In this document: positions 49,601 to 58,405 of the stretch, piece by piece | Position numbering within the stretch: the stretch's first letter is position 1 | Layout of the letters: every line of letters starts with the position of its first letter | NCBI GenBank assembly: GCA_029974595.1 | Contig: JARKRC010000027.1 | Span: 310,001-374,000, forward strand | DNA from: Ereboglobus sp. | GTDB lineage: Bacteria > Verrucomicrobiota > Verrucomicrobiia > Opitutales > Opitutaceae | Direction of reading: 5' to 3' | DNA: 64,000 bases | Translations under genes and position numbers: made by a program | The notes under the pieces: model-generated | The model's database searches: none | Told to the model about the DNA's origin: nothing | Seen by the model: the letters and a program-made list of their open reading frames with translations, nothing else

Positions 49601-49919
49601 TGCGTCGTCGGCCCCCAAGATCGCCTCGGGCGGCGTCAGTTACAGCAACCGCAACTTTTTCGTGCGTGTGAGCGGCAATTGGCGGGACCGCTACTGGACC
49701 AATTGGAACGAAAGTTTGCAGACAGGCGCAGGCCAAAGCGCGCGTTTCACACTCAATCTCGAAATGAATTACCGCCTAAAAAAATGGCTTACCATATATT
49801 TCAGGGGCGACAATATATTGAATGAACCGACGGATGCTTGGACGATGTATTCGGACCTCCTTCGAGAAGAGACCTTTACCGGAGCAGCCCTTCGCCTTGG
49901 CATAAAAGGCGAGTTTTAA
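46680..49919 (+). CDS. TonB-dependent outer-membrane receptor with carboxypeptidase-like N-domain
   Basis: 1079 residues. A signal peptide (LGAFLFIFIWLSTGAALAQ) is followed by a carboxypeptidase-regulatory-like beta-sandwich (GSIYGRIFDADTGRFMQNAEITIEGR... GGFYVLNSVPAGE, about residues 40-120), a plug domain (IAEFLKNLPGISALEDDVTGEASEISIGGMDPQYTGVYMDG) and a large beta-barrel ending in RLGIKGEF with the typical C-terminal Phe. No SusD partner is present, so it is probably a TonB-type importer of plant oligosaccharides rather than a SusCD pair. It lies 55 bp after the autotransporter, which suggests co-transcription. It is noticeably more AT-rich than the enzyme genes. Confidence 0.9.
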   Translation: MDTTNNALGSFLSRCKLGAFLFIFIWLSTGAALAQSTAGNGSIYGRIFDADTGRFMQNAEITIEGRTETTVSEQGGFYVLNSVPAGEITMVVSYAGYVTQKRAVTVTASGRIAVDFEMRLMPSSLGAPSDVSADAKKSDVIVLDKITVTTERAGNARAFMDQKNAMTLSTVVAADSFGTVQNGNIAEFLKNLPGISALEDDVTGEASEISIGGMDPQYTGVYMDGARMASGAKGAFDESSRTFQFDQVSINGVESIEIRRTVSADMDGDAPAGGISMRSKSAFDRKNAVLLYDIYLTGNSFALDASRTAGVDDGKSLKIQPGFILSYSTPLRENTMGLLVQLNGQTDYRENNRATNSFGSSYVNKVTYRNSQTQSERYNASIRFDWKISPFAKMSAQLAYNKRNTTSFNRNVSFNAGTKGNDSNTSNYLFWMSQEDQAATNVGVNQSASYSDSQTYQPTLTFNWKRYRFTFDAIATFSYSEGAKNPSNNKWFPQITLRSKNSNGSGNILWGQRDDLRSMEWFFYRGDRFTKAVNPTYMEQLGQNTFYGQDGTRSIVDPLATSNKQTIPTLKMDLRWDAPTRMPLWFKTGFNGRQSKFDAWQPTNSSGGALANHYQYVGSNIVKNVGQGGGFTNSGYDALSGNDKDPDVPSLSSDYYRSAYHFDPHFGGNVTDLNIPLINQTLLYSAFKNPSTNYWFYQDPADAANGRIAGYTGKRDLSETMAAGYLMGEIRPLPRLIFQAGYRYEYTNQESLTLIPLTKGQTHNILGTGGNSIYETTDLFIDTMYKRGERTKITKTYSFWLPSAAMKYNFTPNLTAHLGYSEGFGRLDVEKIAGNWKVNDSSLRADAPNPNLTPDRFKTYATSVEYYFEPAGSFTFTYTIRKWDGVSYAAMPIDSSNIDNPSPELAQLIAMYGRDTIETFVNNNYEIRMYLPESSDNRMMQTLEFGYRQRIPAIPGLQVDASFTRNVPNWRKTGASSAPKIASGGVSYSNRNFFVRVSGNWRDRYWTNWNESLQTGAGQSARFTLNLEMNYRLKKWLTIYFRGDNILNEPTDAWTMYSDLLREETFTGAALRLGIKGEF

Positions 49920-49940
49920 AACATAGGATGCCGTGGAAAA

Positions 49941-49972
49941 GGACCAGGCCCAAAGCTGTCCGGCCTTTTTCG
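49941..49972 (+). terminator. Possible weak terminator after the TonB receptor
   Basis: AGGCC and GGCCT flank an 11-nt loop and are followed by a T run. The stem is only five pairs, so it is weak. A partial motif B half (CTGTCCG) overlaps the loop. Confidence 0.3.
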
Positions 49973-50050
49973 CGGTTATGACTGCACGCTATTTGCCAGC
50001 TTGAGCAAATTGCTTTGCGCCTTGGTAGGTCAATAGGTTAAAGCCTCTCA

Positions 50051-52507
50051 ATGGATATGAATAATTCATTCCTGCATGGATCAAAATCAACTGGCATTCG
50101 TTTTTTTTTATTCCTTGTCGCATTATTTTTGATCGTTTTGGCGGCTTATGGAGGCACCTTCCGATCTCCCTTTATTTTTGATGATGTGAAGTCGATCAAA
50201 GATAATGCCAGTATACGTCAGTGGAGCACGGCGCTGGCATCGGACCTGCATGCCGGCGAAACCGCCAGCGGGCGTCCGATTCTCAATCTCACGTTTGCCA
50301 TCAATTACAAAATCAGCGGTTTGGATGTGTGGAGTTATCACGCGACCAATTTGCTCATTCACTTTTTGTCTGGGCTTGCGCTGCTTGGCATCGTGCGGCG
50401 AACCTTGCTGTTACCTGTTTTGCGCGAGCGTTTCGGCCCACCGGCCTTCATGCTTGGCTGGCTCGTTGCCGCGATCTGGCTCGTGCATCCATTGGCGACC
50501 GAGTCTGTGACTTACATCGTGCAACGCGCCGAATCGTTGATGGCCTTGTTTTATCTGCTGACGTTTTATTGTTTTATACGCGCCGTTTCGGTGGGGCAGG
50601 ACGGGCAAAATGGGCGCAATATTCGTTGGTTGGGGCTTTCCTGGCTATGCTGCCTTGCTGGCATGGCCGCGAAGGAGGTCATGGTATCGGCGCCCGTGAT
50701 GCTTGTGCTTTACGATGCCGTCTTTGTGTCCGGTTCATTCCGGGAAACGTGGCGCTGGCGATGGCGATGGCATGCGGTTTATGCGCTCACGTGGATTCCG
50801 CTTGTATTGCTGATGATCCACGTCGCTGGTCGCGGCGGCACCGTGGGTTTTTTCGCCGAACCCGAAATCACACCGTGGGTTTATGCGCTGACCCAATGCT
50901 GGGCGTTTGTCCGCTATCTGTGGCTATCCGTGATTCCGCATTCGCTCGTGTTCGATTACGGCATGTATGTGTATAAAAGTCTCTTTCAAGTCTGGTGGCA
51001 AATGCTTCTTGTCATCGCGTTCGTGAGCGCTAGTTTTTATCTGTATTATAAACGTCCGCGCGCAGGATGGCTTGCCTTGTTCTATCTTGCGGTGCTTGCG
51101 CCGACGACGACAATAATCCCGGTCGCAACCCAGGTCGCCGCCGAGCATCGCATGTATCTGCCGCTTGCCGCGATCGTGACAGCAGCGGTGTTGCTGGGGT
51201 ATCACTTCATATCACGCCGCATTTTGCCGGTTGGGCTCGCTGTCGTGGCAGTATTCGCTGTCATGACTTTCGTGCGCAATGAGGTGTATCGCAGCGAAGA
51301 CGGCTTGTGGATGGATGTCGTTCAAAAATACCCGGTGAACGCGCGCGCCCACGGAAACGTGGGCAATATGTTCGTGAGGCTGGGCCGCATGGATGAAGCG
51401 TTGCCTTGCCTGAAGAAGGCCATCATTCTACAACCGACCTACGGCGATCATTATAATAATCTCGGATATGCCTGTGCAATGATGGGCGATTACGGGAAAG
51501 CTGCGCAATATTACGCGCAAGCGAGCGAGCGAAAAATCTCGCAGACCGAAATCTTTTCCACCAATTATTGCCAAGCCCTCATGAAGCTGAGGCGCTTCGA
51601 CGAGGCGATGGCGGTTGCGCGAAATTTTTTGGATATAAATCCCAAGAGCGCGGCCGGCCATGTGATTATGGGGAATGCTCATAGCGCGAAAAAGAATTTT
51701 TCCGCCGCGGAGGCGTGCTTCAGGAAGGCTCTGGAAATTGACGATAAAAATGCCGAGGCATGGAATAACCTGGGCAACGTCATCGCGTTGCACGGTGGCA
51801 GGCTTGCCGAGGCGTTGGATCTCTATAAAAAAGCCGCCGCGCTTGCGCCTTTGAATGCCGATATCCAGGACAATGTTGCGCGGCTTCTTTCCCAGCTCGG
51901 GCGCTGGCGGGAGGCCGTGCCGTATTTTGAGGCGGAGCTGGCGATCGCGCCCGATGACGCCAGCGTGCGTATCGGTTATGCGGATGCCTTGTATCGTTTG
52001 CAGCGCTTTGCAGAGGCTGCGAAACAATATAAAATTTCTCTTCAAAAGGATCCGTCGGGGCAGCGTTATGTCGGAGGCCAGGCGGCTGCATTGATGGCAA
52101 AGGGGAATCCCGAGGCTGCCTATCCGCTGGCGCAGGCGATGGCGGACGCGCTGCCGGAGATTCCGGCGGCCCGTGTCTTGCTTGCCAATATTCTTGTCGC
52201 AATGGGGCGTGCCGAGGAGAGCTTGCCCCATTATCAAGAGGCTGAAAAAGCGGAGCCTGCGCGTGTCGAGATTCGTTACAACCACGCTGTCGCGCTCACC
52301 CAATGCGGGCGATATACCGAGGCGGCGGAACAATACGAGGAGGCGTTGAAACTCGCGCCGCACCAGGCAATCATCCATCATAGTTATGCCTTTGCATTGG
52401 AGAAACTCGGGCGTGTTCAGGAGGCTGTTTCCCGAGAAAAGGAGGCATTGCGATTGCAGCCAGGCCTGCAGGAGGCGCGGGAGAATCTTTCAAGATTGTC
52501 TCCATGA
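50051..52507 (+). CDS. TMTC-like GT-C membrane glycosyltransferase with TPR repeats
   Basis: 818 residues. The first half has roughly ten transmembrane helices with an early luminal-type loop (TFRSPFIFDDVKSIKDN), NLLIHFLSGLAL, WLVHPLATESVTYIVQRAESLMALFYLL and AAKEVMVSAPVML, a pattern shared with TMTC/DUF1736-type GT-C enzymes. The second half (from about residue 430) is a run of TPR motifs (ARAHGNVGNMFVRLGRMDEALPCLKKAI and similar). In animals TMTC proteins transfer O-mannose to proteins; the activity of bacterial relatives is unknown. It follows the autotransporter and TonB receptor genes, so glycosylation of a surface protein is an attractive but untested idea. Confidence 0.78.
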   Translation: MDMNNSFLHGSKSTGIRFFLFLVALFLIVLAAYGGTFRSPFIFDDVKSIKDNASIRQWSTALASDLHAGETASGRPILNLTFAINYKISGLDVWSYHATNLLIHFLSGLALLGIVRRTLLLPVLRERFGPPAFMLGWLVAAIWLVHPLATESVTYIVQRAESLMALFYLLTFYCFIRAVSVGQDGQNGRNIRWLGLSWLCCLAGMAAKEVMVSAPVMLVLYDAVFVSGSFRETWRWRWRWHAVYALTWIPLVLLMIHVAGRGGTVGFFAEPEITPWVYALTQCWAFVRYLWLSVIPHSLVFDYGMYVYKSLFQVWWQMLLVIAFVSASFYLYYKRPRAGWLALFYLAVLAPTTTIIPVATQVAAEHRMYLPLAAIVTAAVLLGYHFISRRILPVGLAVVAVFAVMTFVRNEVYRSEDGLWMDVVQKYPVNARAHGNVGNMFVRLGRMDEALPCLKKAIILQPTYGDHYNNLGYACAMMGDYGKAAQYYAQASERKISQTEIFSTNYCQALMKLRRFDEAMAVARNFLDINPKSAAGHVIMGNAHSAKKNFSAAEACFRKALEIDDKNAEAWNNLGNVIALHGGRLAEALDLYKKAAALAPLNADIQDNVARLLSQLGRWREAVPYFEAELAIAPDDASVRIGYADALYRLQRFAEAAKQYKISLQKDPSGQRYVGGQAAALMAKGNPEAAYPLAQAMADALPEIPAARVLLANILVAMGRAEESLPHYQEAEKAEPARVEIRYNHAVALTQCGRYTEAAEQYEEALKLAPHQAIIHHSYAFALEKLGRVQEAVSREKEALRLQPGLQEARENLSRLSP

Positions 52508-52588
52508 GGACGTTGCTTGCAACATCCTCTTTTTCAATCCAGATCGAAAAGCGGGCAGGCTGTGGCAGTCGGTGCCACTCGCCCGATC

Positions 52589-52599
52589 CTGACCGTCCG
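52589..52599 (+). promoter_or_regulatory. Putative operator, motif B copy
   Basis: CTGACCGTCCG, nine of eleven matches to the palindrome, 50 bp upstream of the pectate lyase start. The same 11-mer recurs at 58406. Confidence 0.45.
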
Positions 52600-52648
52600 A
52601 TTTATGCGCGGTTTCTAGCTTCCCGGTTTTATTCATTAAATTCTCAAT

Positions 52649-53947
52649 ATGAAAATCTTTGCAGCATTTTGCTTCCTGTTCTCCAGCGCCGTCGCCTTGG
52701 CGCAAACAATATCATTCCCCGGGGCGCAGGGGTTTGGAGCGCTTGCATCGGGCGGGCGTGGAGGGGAAGTTTATCATGTTACTAATCTCAACGACGACGG
52801 GCAGGGGTCGTTTCGCGACGCTGTCAGCAAGCCGGGACGCACCGTCGTTTTTGATGTCGGCGGCGTTATTAAAATAAGCAGCCGTTTGCAGGTGGCCTCC
52901 GATATCACCATTGCGGGCCAGACTGCCCCGGGCGATGGCATTACCGTTTATGGCGAGCGCGTGGCGTTTTCCGATAACAATATCGTCCGTTACATTCGTT
53001 TTCACGGCAGCATCGACATGCCGCGCGGCGGATGCACGTTGATTATCGACAATCTGAAAAACTCCATCTTCGACCATGTGTCGGTTGCCTGGGGACGCTG
53101 GGATAATTTGCACATCAAGGGCACGTCGGACGTCACGTTGCAGCATTGCATCATTGCCGAGGGGATCGATCCGCAGATGTTCGGCGCGTTGATCGAGCGG
53201 CCGGACAATATCACCATTCACCACTGCCTGTGGAGCAACAACCAGAGCCGCAATCCCAAGGGAAAGGCCAAACTCCAATATTTCAATAATGTCGTTTATA
53301 ACTGGAGGGTTTCCGGTTTCGTCGGCGGACATTCCGCAGCGGATCATTTTCAGGATTTGATAAACAACTATTTCATAGCCGGCCCGAATTCCAACAACAA
53401 CTTCGTCGCCGGGTTTACGGCGACCGATCATGTTTATCACAGCGGAAATTATGCCGATCTGGACAAGGACGGCGTGCTCAACGGGCGTCTTGTGACGGAC
53501 AAGGATTTCGTGAAGACAACACCTGCTCCCGGCAGTCGCTCGCCTTCCGGCGAGGGCATGGTGGCGGCGTCTCCCACGCTTGTGCCGAAACCGTCGAACA
53601 CATCCCCGGTGCCTGTGAAGATCGAAGACGCCGCGGCGGCCTATGAAAAGGTGCTTGCGAAGGCTGGCGCCTCGCTCAAGCGCGATGCGGTCGATGCCCG
53701 ACAAATTGCCCATGTGCGTTCGCTGGGAAAGGAAGGCGCGATCATTCGGCGCGAGTCTGATGTCGGCGGGCAGCCGGAAATGAAAGGTGGCCCGGCGCCG
53801 AAGGATTCGGATGGCGACGGCATTCCCGATGCGTGGGAAATCGCGCACAGTCTCAATCCGAATGATCCCTCGGACGGGCAAAAAATCACAGCGTCCGGTT
53901 ATACCAATCTCGAAAATTATCTGAACAGCCTGGTGCCGGTGGATTGA
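52649..53947 (+). CDS. Secreted pectate lyase (PL1-like) with Ca-binding C-terminal module
   Basis: 432 residues with a signal peptide (MKIFAAFCFLFSSAVALAQ). Mature start ISFPGAQGFGALASGGRGG, then VYHVTNLNDDGQGSFRDAV, ITIAGQTAPGDG, NSIFDHVSVAWG and NITIHHCLWSNNQSRNPKGK mark the parallel beta-helix of this pectate lyase group. The C-terminus (DSDGDGIPDAWEIAHSLNPND... YTNLENYLN) is the same thrombospondin-3-like calcium module as in the paralogue at 16591, but the core sequences differ substantially, suggesting different substrate preferences. A motif B copy lies 50 bp upstream. Confidence 0.9.
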   Translation: MKIFAAFCFLFSSAVALAQTISFPGAQGFGALASGGRGGEVYHVTNLNDDGQGSFRDAVSKPGRTVVFDVGGVIKISSRLQVASDITIAGQTAPGDGITVYGERVAFSDNNIVRYIRFHGSIDMPRGGCTLIIDNLKNSIFDHVSVAWGRWDNLHIKGTSDVTLQHCIIAEGIDPQMFGALIERPDNITIHHCLWSNNQSRNPKGKAKLQYFNNVVYNWRVSGFVGGHSAADHFQDLINNYFIAGPNSNNNFVAGFTATDHVYHSGNYADLDKDGVLNGRLVTDKDFVKTTPAPGSRSPSGEGMVAASPTLVPKPSNTSPVPVKIEDAAAAYEKVLAKAGASLKRDAVDARQIAHVRSLGKEGAIIRRESDVGGQPEMKGGPAPKDSDGDGIPDAWEIAHSLNPNDPSDGQKITASGYTNLENYLNSLVPVD

Positions 53948-53975
53948 GATTTAACCCTGACGCGACTGCGCCGTT

Positions 53976-53986
53976 CCAACTGTCCG
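53976..53986 (+). promoter_or_regulatory. Putative operator, motif B variant
   Basis: CCAACTGTCCG, nine of eleven matches to the palindrome, 53 bp upstream of the DUF4450-like gene. Confidence 0.4.
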
Positions 53987-54038
53987 ATGTCCAGCGGGGT
54001 TTGTCACGGCGCGCAGGCTCCCTCACATTTGTCGTAGC

Positions 54039-57000
54039 ATGATGAAGCTCATCCCCCTGTTTTTCCCCGCTGCCATCCTTTGCGCCGTGCTCCATGCGCA
54101 ACCGTTCCAGCAAGGCGGCCCGCGCCCCAACCTTCGCGGCAATATCGACCGCCCGCTCCGCTACACGCCCGACGGACGGGATTTCGTTATCGAAAACGGC
54201 GGTGAGTTTTTTAACCGCCCCCTCTACGGCGGCAACACCGCCTTCCGTGTCGATGGGGGCGACATGCCTGAGTTCGCTCTCTACCTGCCTGGACGCGGTG
54301 GCAACCTCCGTCTTGGCATACGCTCCACCGGCGGGCGCGCAAAATGGCTCCACGAAACCGCGCGCATCACCGCCCGCTACCGCCCCGGCGAAATGCTCTA
54401 CGAAATCCGCGATCCGCTCCTCGGTGAAAACGCCTTGCTGCGCGTCCACGCCGTCGCGCTGCACCAAACCGACGGATTCATCGTGCGAGTCGAGGCCGAA
54501 AACCTCGCGCCCGTCGGCAGCCTCGAACTTCTTGCCGCCTATGGCGGAGCCAGTGGCAAGCGCGGCAAGCGCGACGGCGACATCGGCACCGAGGCCGTGC
54601 CAATCGGCGAGTATTTCCAGCTCCAACCCGAAGCCTGCCGCGGCAACCACTTCGACATCGACGCGGCGCGCGCCCGTTTCACGCTTCGCGCCCCTTCCGC
54701 AAAAATCACCATCGCCGGCCAGTTTCCCCCCGCCGCCCGGCTCACTGTCGCCGACGCCTCCGCGTGGAGCAGCGCAGCAGACTTTCGGTCTGCCCGGCCA
54801 GACTCTCCGGTGCATACTCCCATCCTGATTTCCGTTACGCCCCTTGCCGCGAACACCCCGCTCCACTTCTCCCTCCAGCGTATCCAAGATTCAACTACAA
54901 CGGCAGTCCGTGCCACATCCGACGAACTCGCCGCCTATCGGGACGTGACCGCTCCCGGCCGCCCCGGCGCAAAACCCGCCGTGACCGAAATTCCCCTCGT
55001 TCCCGCCTTCGCCCCCGCCGACCTCCCGCGCATTTTGGAAGAAACCGTCGCGCATTTCGCTGCACTCCGCAACCAAGTCATCGTTGAGACGCCCGATCCG
55101 TTCATCAACGCCGCCGTCGCCGCGCTCAACGTCGGGGCCGATGCCGTTTGGGATGAACCGCAAGGCGCGGTCATGCACGGCGCGATTGCATGGCGCTCCA
55201 GGCTTCTCGGCTGGCGCGGCCCCTATGCGATGGACGCGCTCGGCTGGCACGACCGCGCGCGCCGCCACCTTTCCTATTGGGCCACGCGCCAGAACACCGA
55301 CCCCATCCCCGCCGACCTCCCGCCCCCCGACGAAAACGCCAATCTCTCCCGCAGCGAAAAAGCGCTTCACTCCAATGGCGACATGGCCAACTCGCACTAC
55401 GATATGAACACCGTCTATGTTGACGCGCTCTTCCGCCACATCCTATGGACGGGAGACCTCGGCTTCGCGCGCAAAATGTGGCCCGTGATCGAACGGCATC
55501 TCGCATGGCAGCGCCGCCTCTTCCGCCGCGAGTTCGGCCCTGAAAAACTCCCGCTCTACGAATCCTACGCGCAAATCTGGGCGAGCGACGACCTGCAATA
55601 CCACGGCGGCGGAGCAACCCATGGCAGCGCGTATAACTTTTATCACAACACCCAGGCCGCCCGCCTCGCACGCGCCCTCGGTGAAAACGACAAGGCCGCG
55701 TTTTACGACAACGAAGCCGCGCTCATTGCCCGTGCCATGCGCGAATGCCTCTGGATGCCGGACCAAAAGATGTTTGGCGAATTCCGCGATTACCTCGGTC
55801 TGCAACGCCTCCACGAAAGCCCTGCGCTCTGGTCGTTTTACCACACGCTCGACGCAAATCTCGTCACGTCGGACGAAGCTGCCGGTATGGTGGACTACTG
55901 CACCCGCACCTACTTCCCGCGTGCCATTCCCGTGCGCGGTCCCGGCATGCCCGCCGATGAGCATTACAGCATGATCCCGAGCACCGATTGGATGCCTTAC
56001 ACGTGGTCGATCAACAACGTCGTCATGGGCGAAAACATCCACACTGCGCTCGCACTCTGGCAGGCCGGCGCGACGGAATACGCTTTTCGACTCACCAAGA
56101 GTTCGCTGCTCGCAAGCATGTTCATGGGCATCTGTCCCGGCAACATCGGCTCGCTCAACTACCTCGACGTTTACCGCCGGGAGTCGCAGCGCGACTTCGC
56201 CGACGGTGCGGGCGTCACCTCGCGCGCGATTGTCGAAGGGCTTTTCGGCGTTCGCCCCGACGCGCTTGCGAACGAACTCACCATTGCGCCCGGTTTCCCC
56301 AAAAGCTGGACGCGCGCTTCAATCAGGCATCCCGATGTGAGCTACACCTACGAACGCAGGACGCTGGAGGACGAAGCTGTTTACGCCCGCAATGTTTACG
56401 GCAGTGGTGCTGGCGGGCAACCGATGCTGGAGACAATTGTCATTGAGCAAAGCAATCCGAAGCATGTCACGCTCCGCCTGCCTGTCCGTCGCTCCACGGC
56501 GGCAGTCGAAATCTTCAGTTCCGACGGAAAGTCCAGCAACAAGATCGTTCACTTCACGCCCAAATCCGGCGAATGCCTCATCATCGAACGTTTGCCGGCA
56601 AGTGAAAAACTGGAACTCAAAATCACATGGCTGGGCATGTTCATGACGGCATCGAAAGACGATTCGTTTCAATTGCCGCCGGCATCGTTTGATGCGCCGG
56701 TTGACTGGCGCGCACCGCCCGTGGAAGGTGTCAAATTCGATCCGGTGAACCTCGCCCCGCATTTCAACGACAGCGTCACGCGCATTTTCAAAAACGAATA
56801 CCGCTCGCCGCGCTCGCCGTTCGTATCGCTTGCGATACCGAAGCAAGGCATCGGCGCGTGGGCGGGACACGTCAACGCGACTGCTGAAATCGACGACACC
56901 GGCCTACGCGCCGCCGCGGTGGGAAACGGCGGCCTGATCCGCCTGCCGAACGGCGTCACCTTCGCCACGCCCGGCAATGCCACCATATCGCCGCGCAACA

Positions 57001-57467
57001 TTCTCTTCACCTCGCTTTGGGACAACTACCCGGCGGAGGCCGTGATTCCCCTCGAAGGCTGCGCGCGCCATATGTATTTTCTCATGGCCGGCTCGACCAA
57101 CTGGATGCAATCGCGCATCGACAACGCCGAGCTCGTGGTCACTTACGACGACGGCACGACCGCACGCCTTGCGCTCCGCAACCCCGACAACTGGTGGTCC
57201 ATCGAGCAGGATTTGTTTTATGACGACTACCAATTCCGCTGCGACACGCCGCCCCCGCCGCGAGTGAACTTGAAAACCGGCAAAGTGCGCATCCTTGATG
57301 CCGTCGCGTTCAAGGGTCAGGGGCGCGCGATTCCCGGGGGTGCGGCAACGGTGCTGCACTTGAAACTCGACCCGCAAAAACGACTTCGCTCGCTCACCCT
57401 GCGCACGCTCAGCAACGAAGTCATCATCGGCCTGATGTCCGTGACCTTGGAACGCCAGGCCAAATGA
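54039..57467 (+). CDS. Giant secreted DUF4450-like (alpha/alpha)6 putative glycosidase
   Basis: 1142 residues with a signal peptide (MMKLIPLFFPAAILCAVLHA; the second ATG at 54042 is equally possible). An N-terminal beta-rich domain (PLRYTPDGRDFVIENGGEFFNRPLYGGNTAFRVDGGD) resembles DUF4450 proteins of Bacteroidetes. The central part is an (alpha/alpha)6 catalytic-type domain (GAIAWRSRLLGWRGPYAMDALGWHDRAR, SYAQIWASDDLQYHGGGATHGSAYNF, CPGNIGSLNYLDVYRRE), and two C-terminal beta domains follow. Substrate and mechanism are not inferable; the pectinolytic surroundings suggest rhamnogalacturonan side chains. Motif B is 53 bp upstream. Confidence 0.75.
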   Translation: MMKLIPLFFPAAILCAVLHAQPFQQGGPRPNLRGNIDRPLRYTPDGRDFVIENGGEFFNRPLYGGNTAFRVDGGDMPEFALYLPGRGGNLRLGIRSTGGRAKWLHETARITARYRPGEMLYEIRDPLLGENALLRVHAVALHQTDGFIVRVEAENLAPVGSLELLAAYGGASGKRGKRDGDIGTEAVPIGEYFQLQPEACRGNHFDIDAARARFTLRAPSAKITIAGQFPPAARLTVADASAWSSAADFRSARPDSPVHTPILISVTPLAANTPLHFSLQRIQDSTTTAVRATSDELAAYRDVTAPGRPGAKPAVTEIPLVPAFAPADLPRILEETVAHFAALRNQVIVETPDPFINAAVAALNVGADAVWDEPQGAVMHGAIAWRSRLLGWRGPYAMDALGWHDRARRHLSYWATRQNTDPIPADLPPPDENANLSRSEKALHSNGDMANSHYDMNTVYVDALFRHILWTGDLGFARKMWPVIERHLAWQRRLFRREFGPEKLPLYESYAQIWASDDLQYHGGGATHGSAYNFYHNTQAARLARALGENDKAAFYDNEAALIARAMRECLWMPDQKMFGEFRDYLGLQRLHESPALWSFYHTLDANLVTSDEAAGMVDYCTRTYFPRAIPVRGPGMPADEHYSMIPSTDWMPYTWSINNVVMGENIHTALALWQAGATEYAFRLTKSSLLASMFMGICPGNIGSLNYLDVYRRESQRDFADGAGVTSRAIVEGLFGVRPDALANELTIAPGFPKSWTRASIRHPDVSYTYERRTLEDEAVYARNVYGSGAGGQPMLETIVIEQSNPKHVTLRLPVRRSTAAVEIFSSDGKSSNKIVHFTPKSGECLIIERLPASEKLELKITWLGMFMTASKDDSFQLPPASFDAPVDWRAPPVEGVKFDPVNLAPHFNDSVTRIFKNEYRSPRSPFVSLAIPKQGIGAWAGHVNATAEIDDTGLRAAAVGNGGLIRLPNGVTFATPGNATISPRNILFTSLWDNYPAEAVIPLEGCARHMYFLMAGSTNWMQSRIDNAELVVTYDDGTTARLALRNPDNWWSIEQDLFYDDYQFRCDTPPPPRVNLKTGKVRILDAVAFKGQGRAIPGGAATVLHLKLDPQKRLRSLTLRTLSNEVIIGLMSVTLERQAK

Positions 57468-57600
57468 CTTGGAGGAACCCGAGCCTCGCCCTGCGCAATA
57501 CCCGCCGGAACGTATTTTCAGTCGGAAACCAAGCATGCGTGCAAAATCTCATGTTGGGATAAAAATGGTTTGTAATTGGTCGATTGCGGTTGCGGGTTGC

Positions 57601-57647
57601 TGACAGTCAATGCAGCGCGTACGAGGCAAGGTTGCCTTGACTGTCCG
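57601..57647 (+). promoter_or_regulatory. Putative operator, motif B copy with inverted partner
   Basis: TTGACTGTCCG (57637-57647) is preceded by its inverted partner TGACAGTCAA (57601-57610); GACAGTCAA and TTGACTGTC form a perfect 9-bp inverted repeat about 28 bp apart. It lies 93 bp upstream of the lipoprotein start. Confidence 0.45.
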
Positions 57648-57739
57648 TTTGCAAGCATTCCGGTTGACGCTTGCCGCCTTATGCGCGGTGCCTGACATTT
57701 ATTCTGCCTGATACATCTTCCCTGAACGTCCAATATGCC

Positions 57740-58357
57740 ATGAAAAGACTGCTTCACGTAATCGCGGGAACTTTGGCCTTGTTGCTTTTTCCCGGCTGTG
57801 TCGCAAACACGGCAGGCCCTGACAACCGCACTTCGAAAGTGGCATGCAGCTACGCTCGCCAGCAAACACTACCGGCCACGGCCGAGGCAAAAACCTACAC
57901 CTTCGACACGGACTCGACCGCCTTGGGTACAAGTGCCTACGAAAGCTACTGCAAGCAGGTCGCCGGCGCGCTCAACGCCTATGGCTGGAGCCAGGTTCCC
58001 ACTGCTGGCCAGGATGCGACCGGCGCGCCCGATTATTGGGTCAGTGTCATCTACGGCTACGCACTTGACACATCGGGCGATACCGGTTCCTTCCGTCGCA
58101 TATCCGCCCCGGCGATGGTCTCGAACCAGACACAGCCCGTTGGCGACGTCTATGGAAAAATCGCAGTATATTATGCGGCCATTGGCATCAGCGACAAGCC
58201 GCGCGCGGAGACGGGTCATGTTTTCCTCGCGCAGATTTTCGGGTCAAGCGAGGCTGAAATGTCCTTGGTGCTGCCTACTCTGTTCACGCAACTGTTGAAG
58301 GATTTTCCCGGAGAAAACGTCGCCGCCGAGGAGATAATTTTATATACGCGCCGCTAG
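57740..58357 (+). CDS. Outer-membrane-type lipoprotein, DUF4136-like
   Basis: 205 residues from ATG 57740; the longer frame from 57671 only adds a non-signal leader. The N-terminus MKRLLHVIAGTLALLLFPGC is a lipoprotein signal, with the lipidated Cys after Gly. The mature domain (TYTFDTDSTALGTSAYESY... DYWVSVIYGY... VFLAQIFGSS... LLKDFPGENVAAEEI) resembles DUF4136-type lipoproteins of unknown function. It lies between the DUF4450-like glycosidase and an oxidoreductase, with its own motif B site. A role in the envelope is likely but undefined. Confidence 0.75.
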   Translation: MKRLLHVIAGTLALLLFPGCVANTAGPDNRTSKVACSYARQQTLPATAEAKTYTFDTDSTALGTSAYESYCKQVAGALNAYGWSQVPTAGQDATGAPDYWVSVIYGYALDTSGDTGSFRRISAPAMVSNQTQPVGDVYGKIAVYYAAIGISDKPRAETGHVFLAQIFGSSEAEMSLVLPTLFTQLLKDFPGENVAAEEIILYTRR

Positions 58358-58405
58358 GGCGGCCTCTTCCCTTCCGATGAATCCAGTCCCGTGTTCGTGC
58401 TCATC

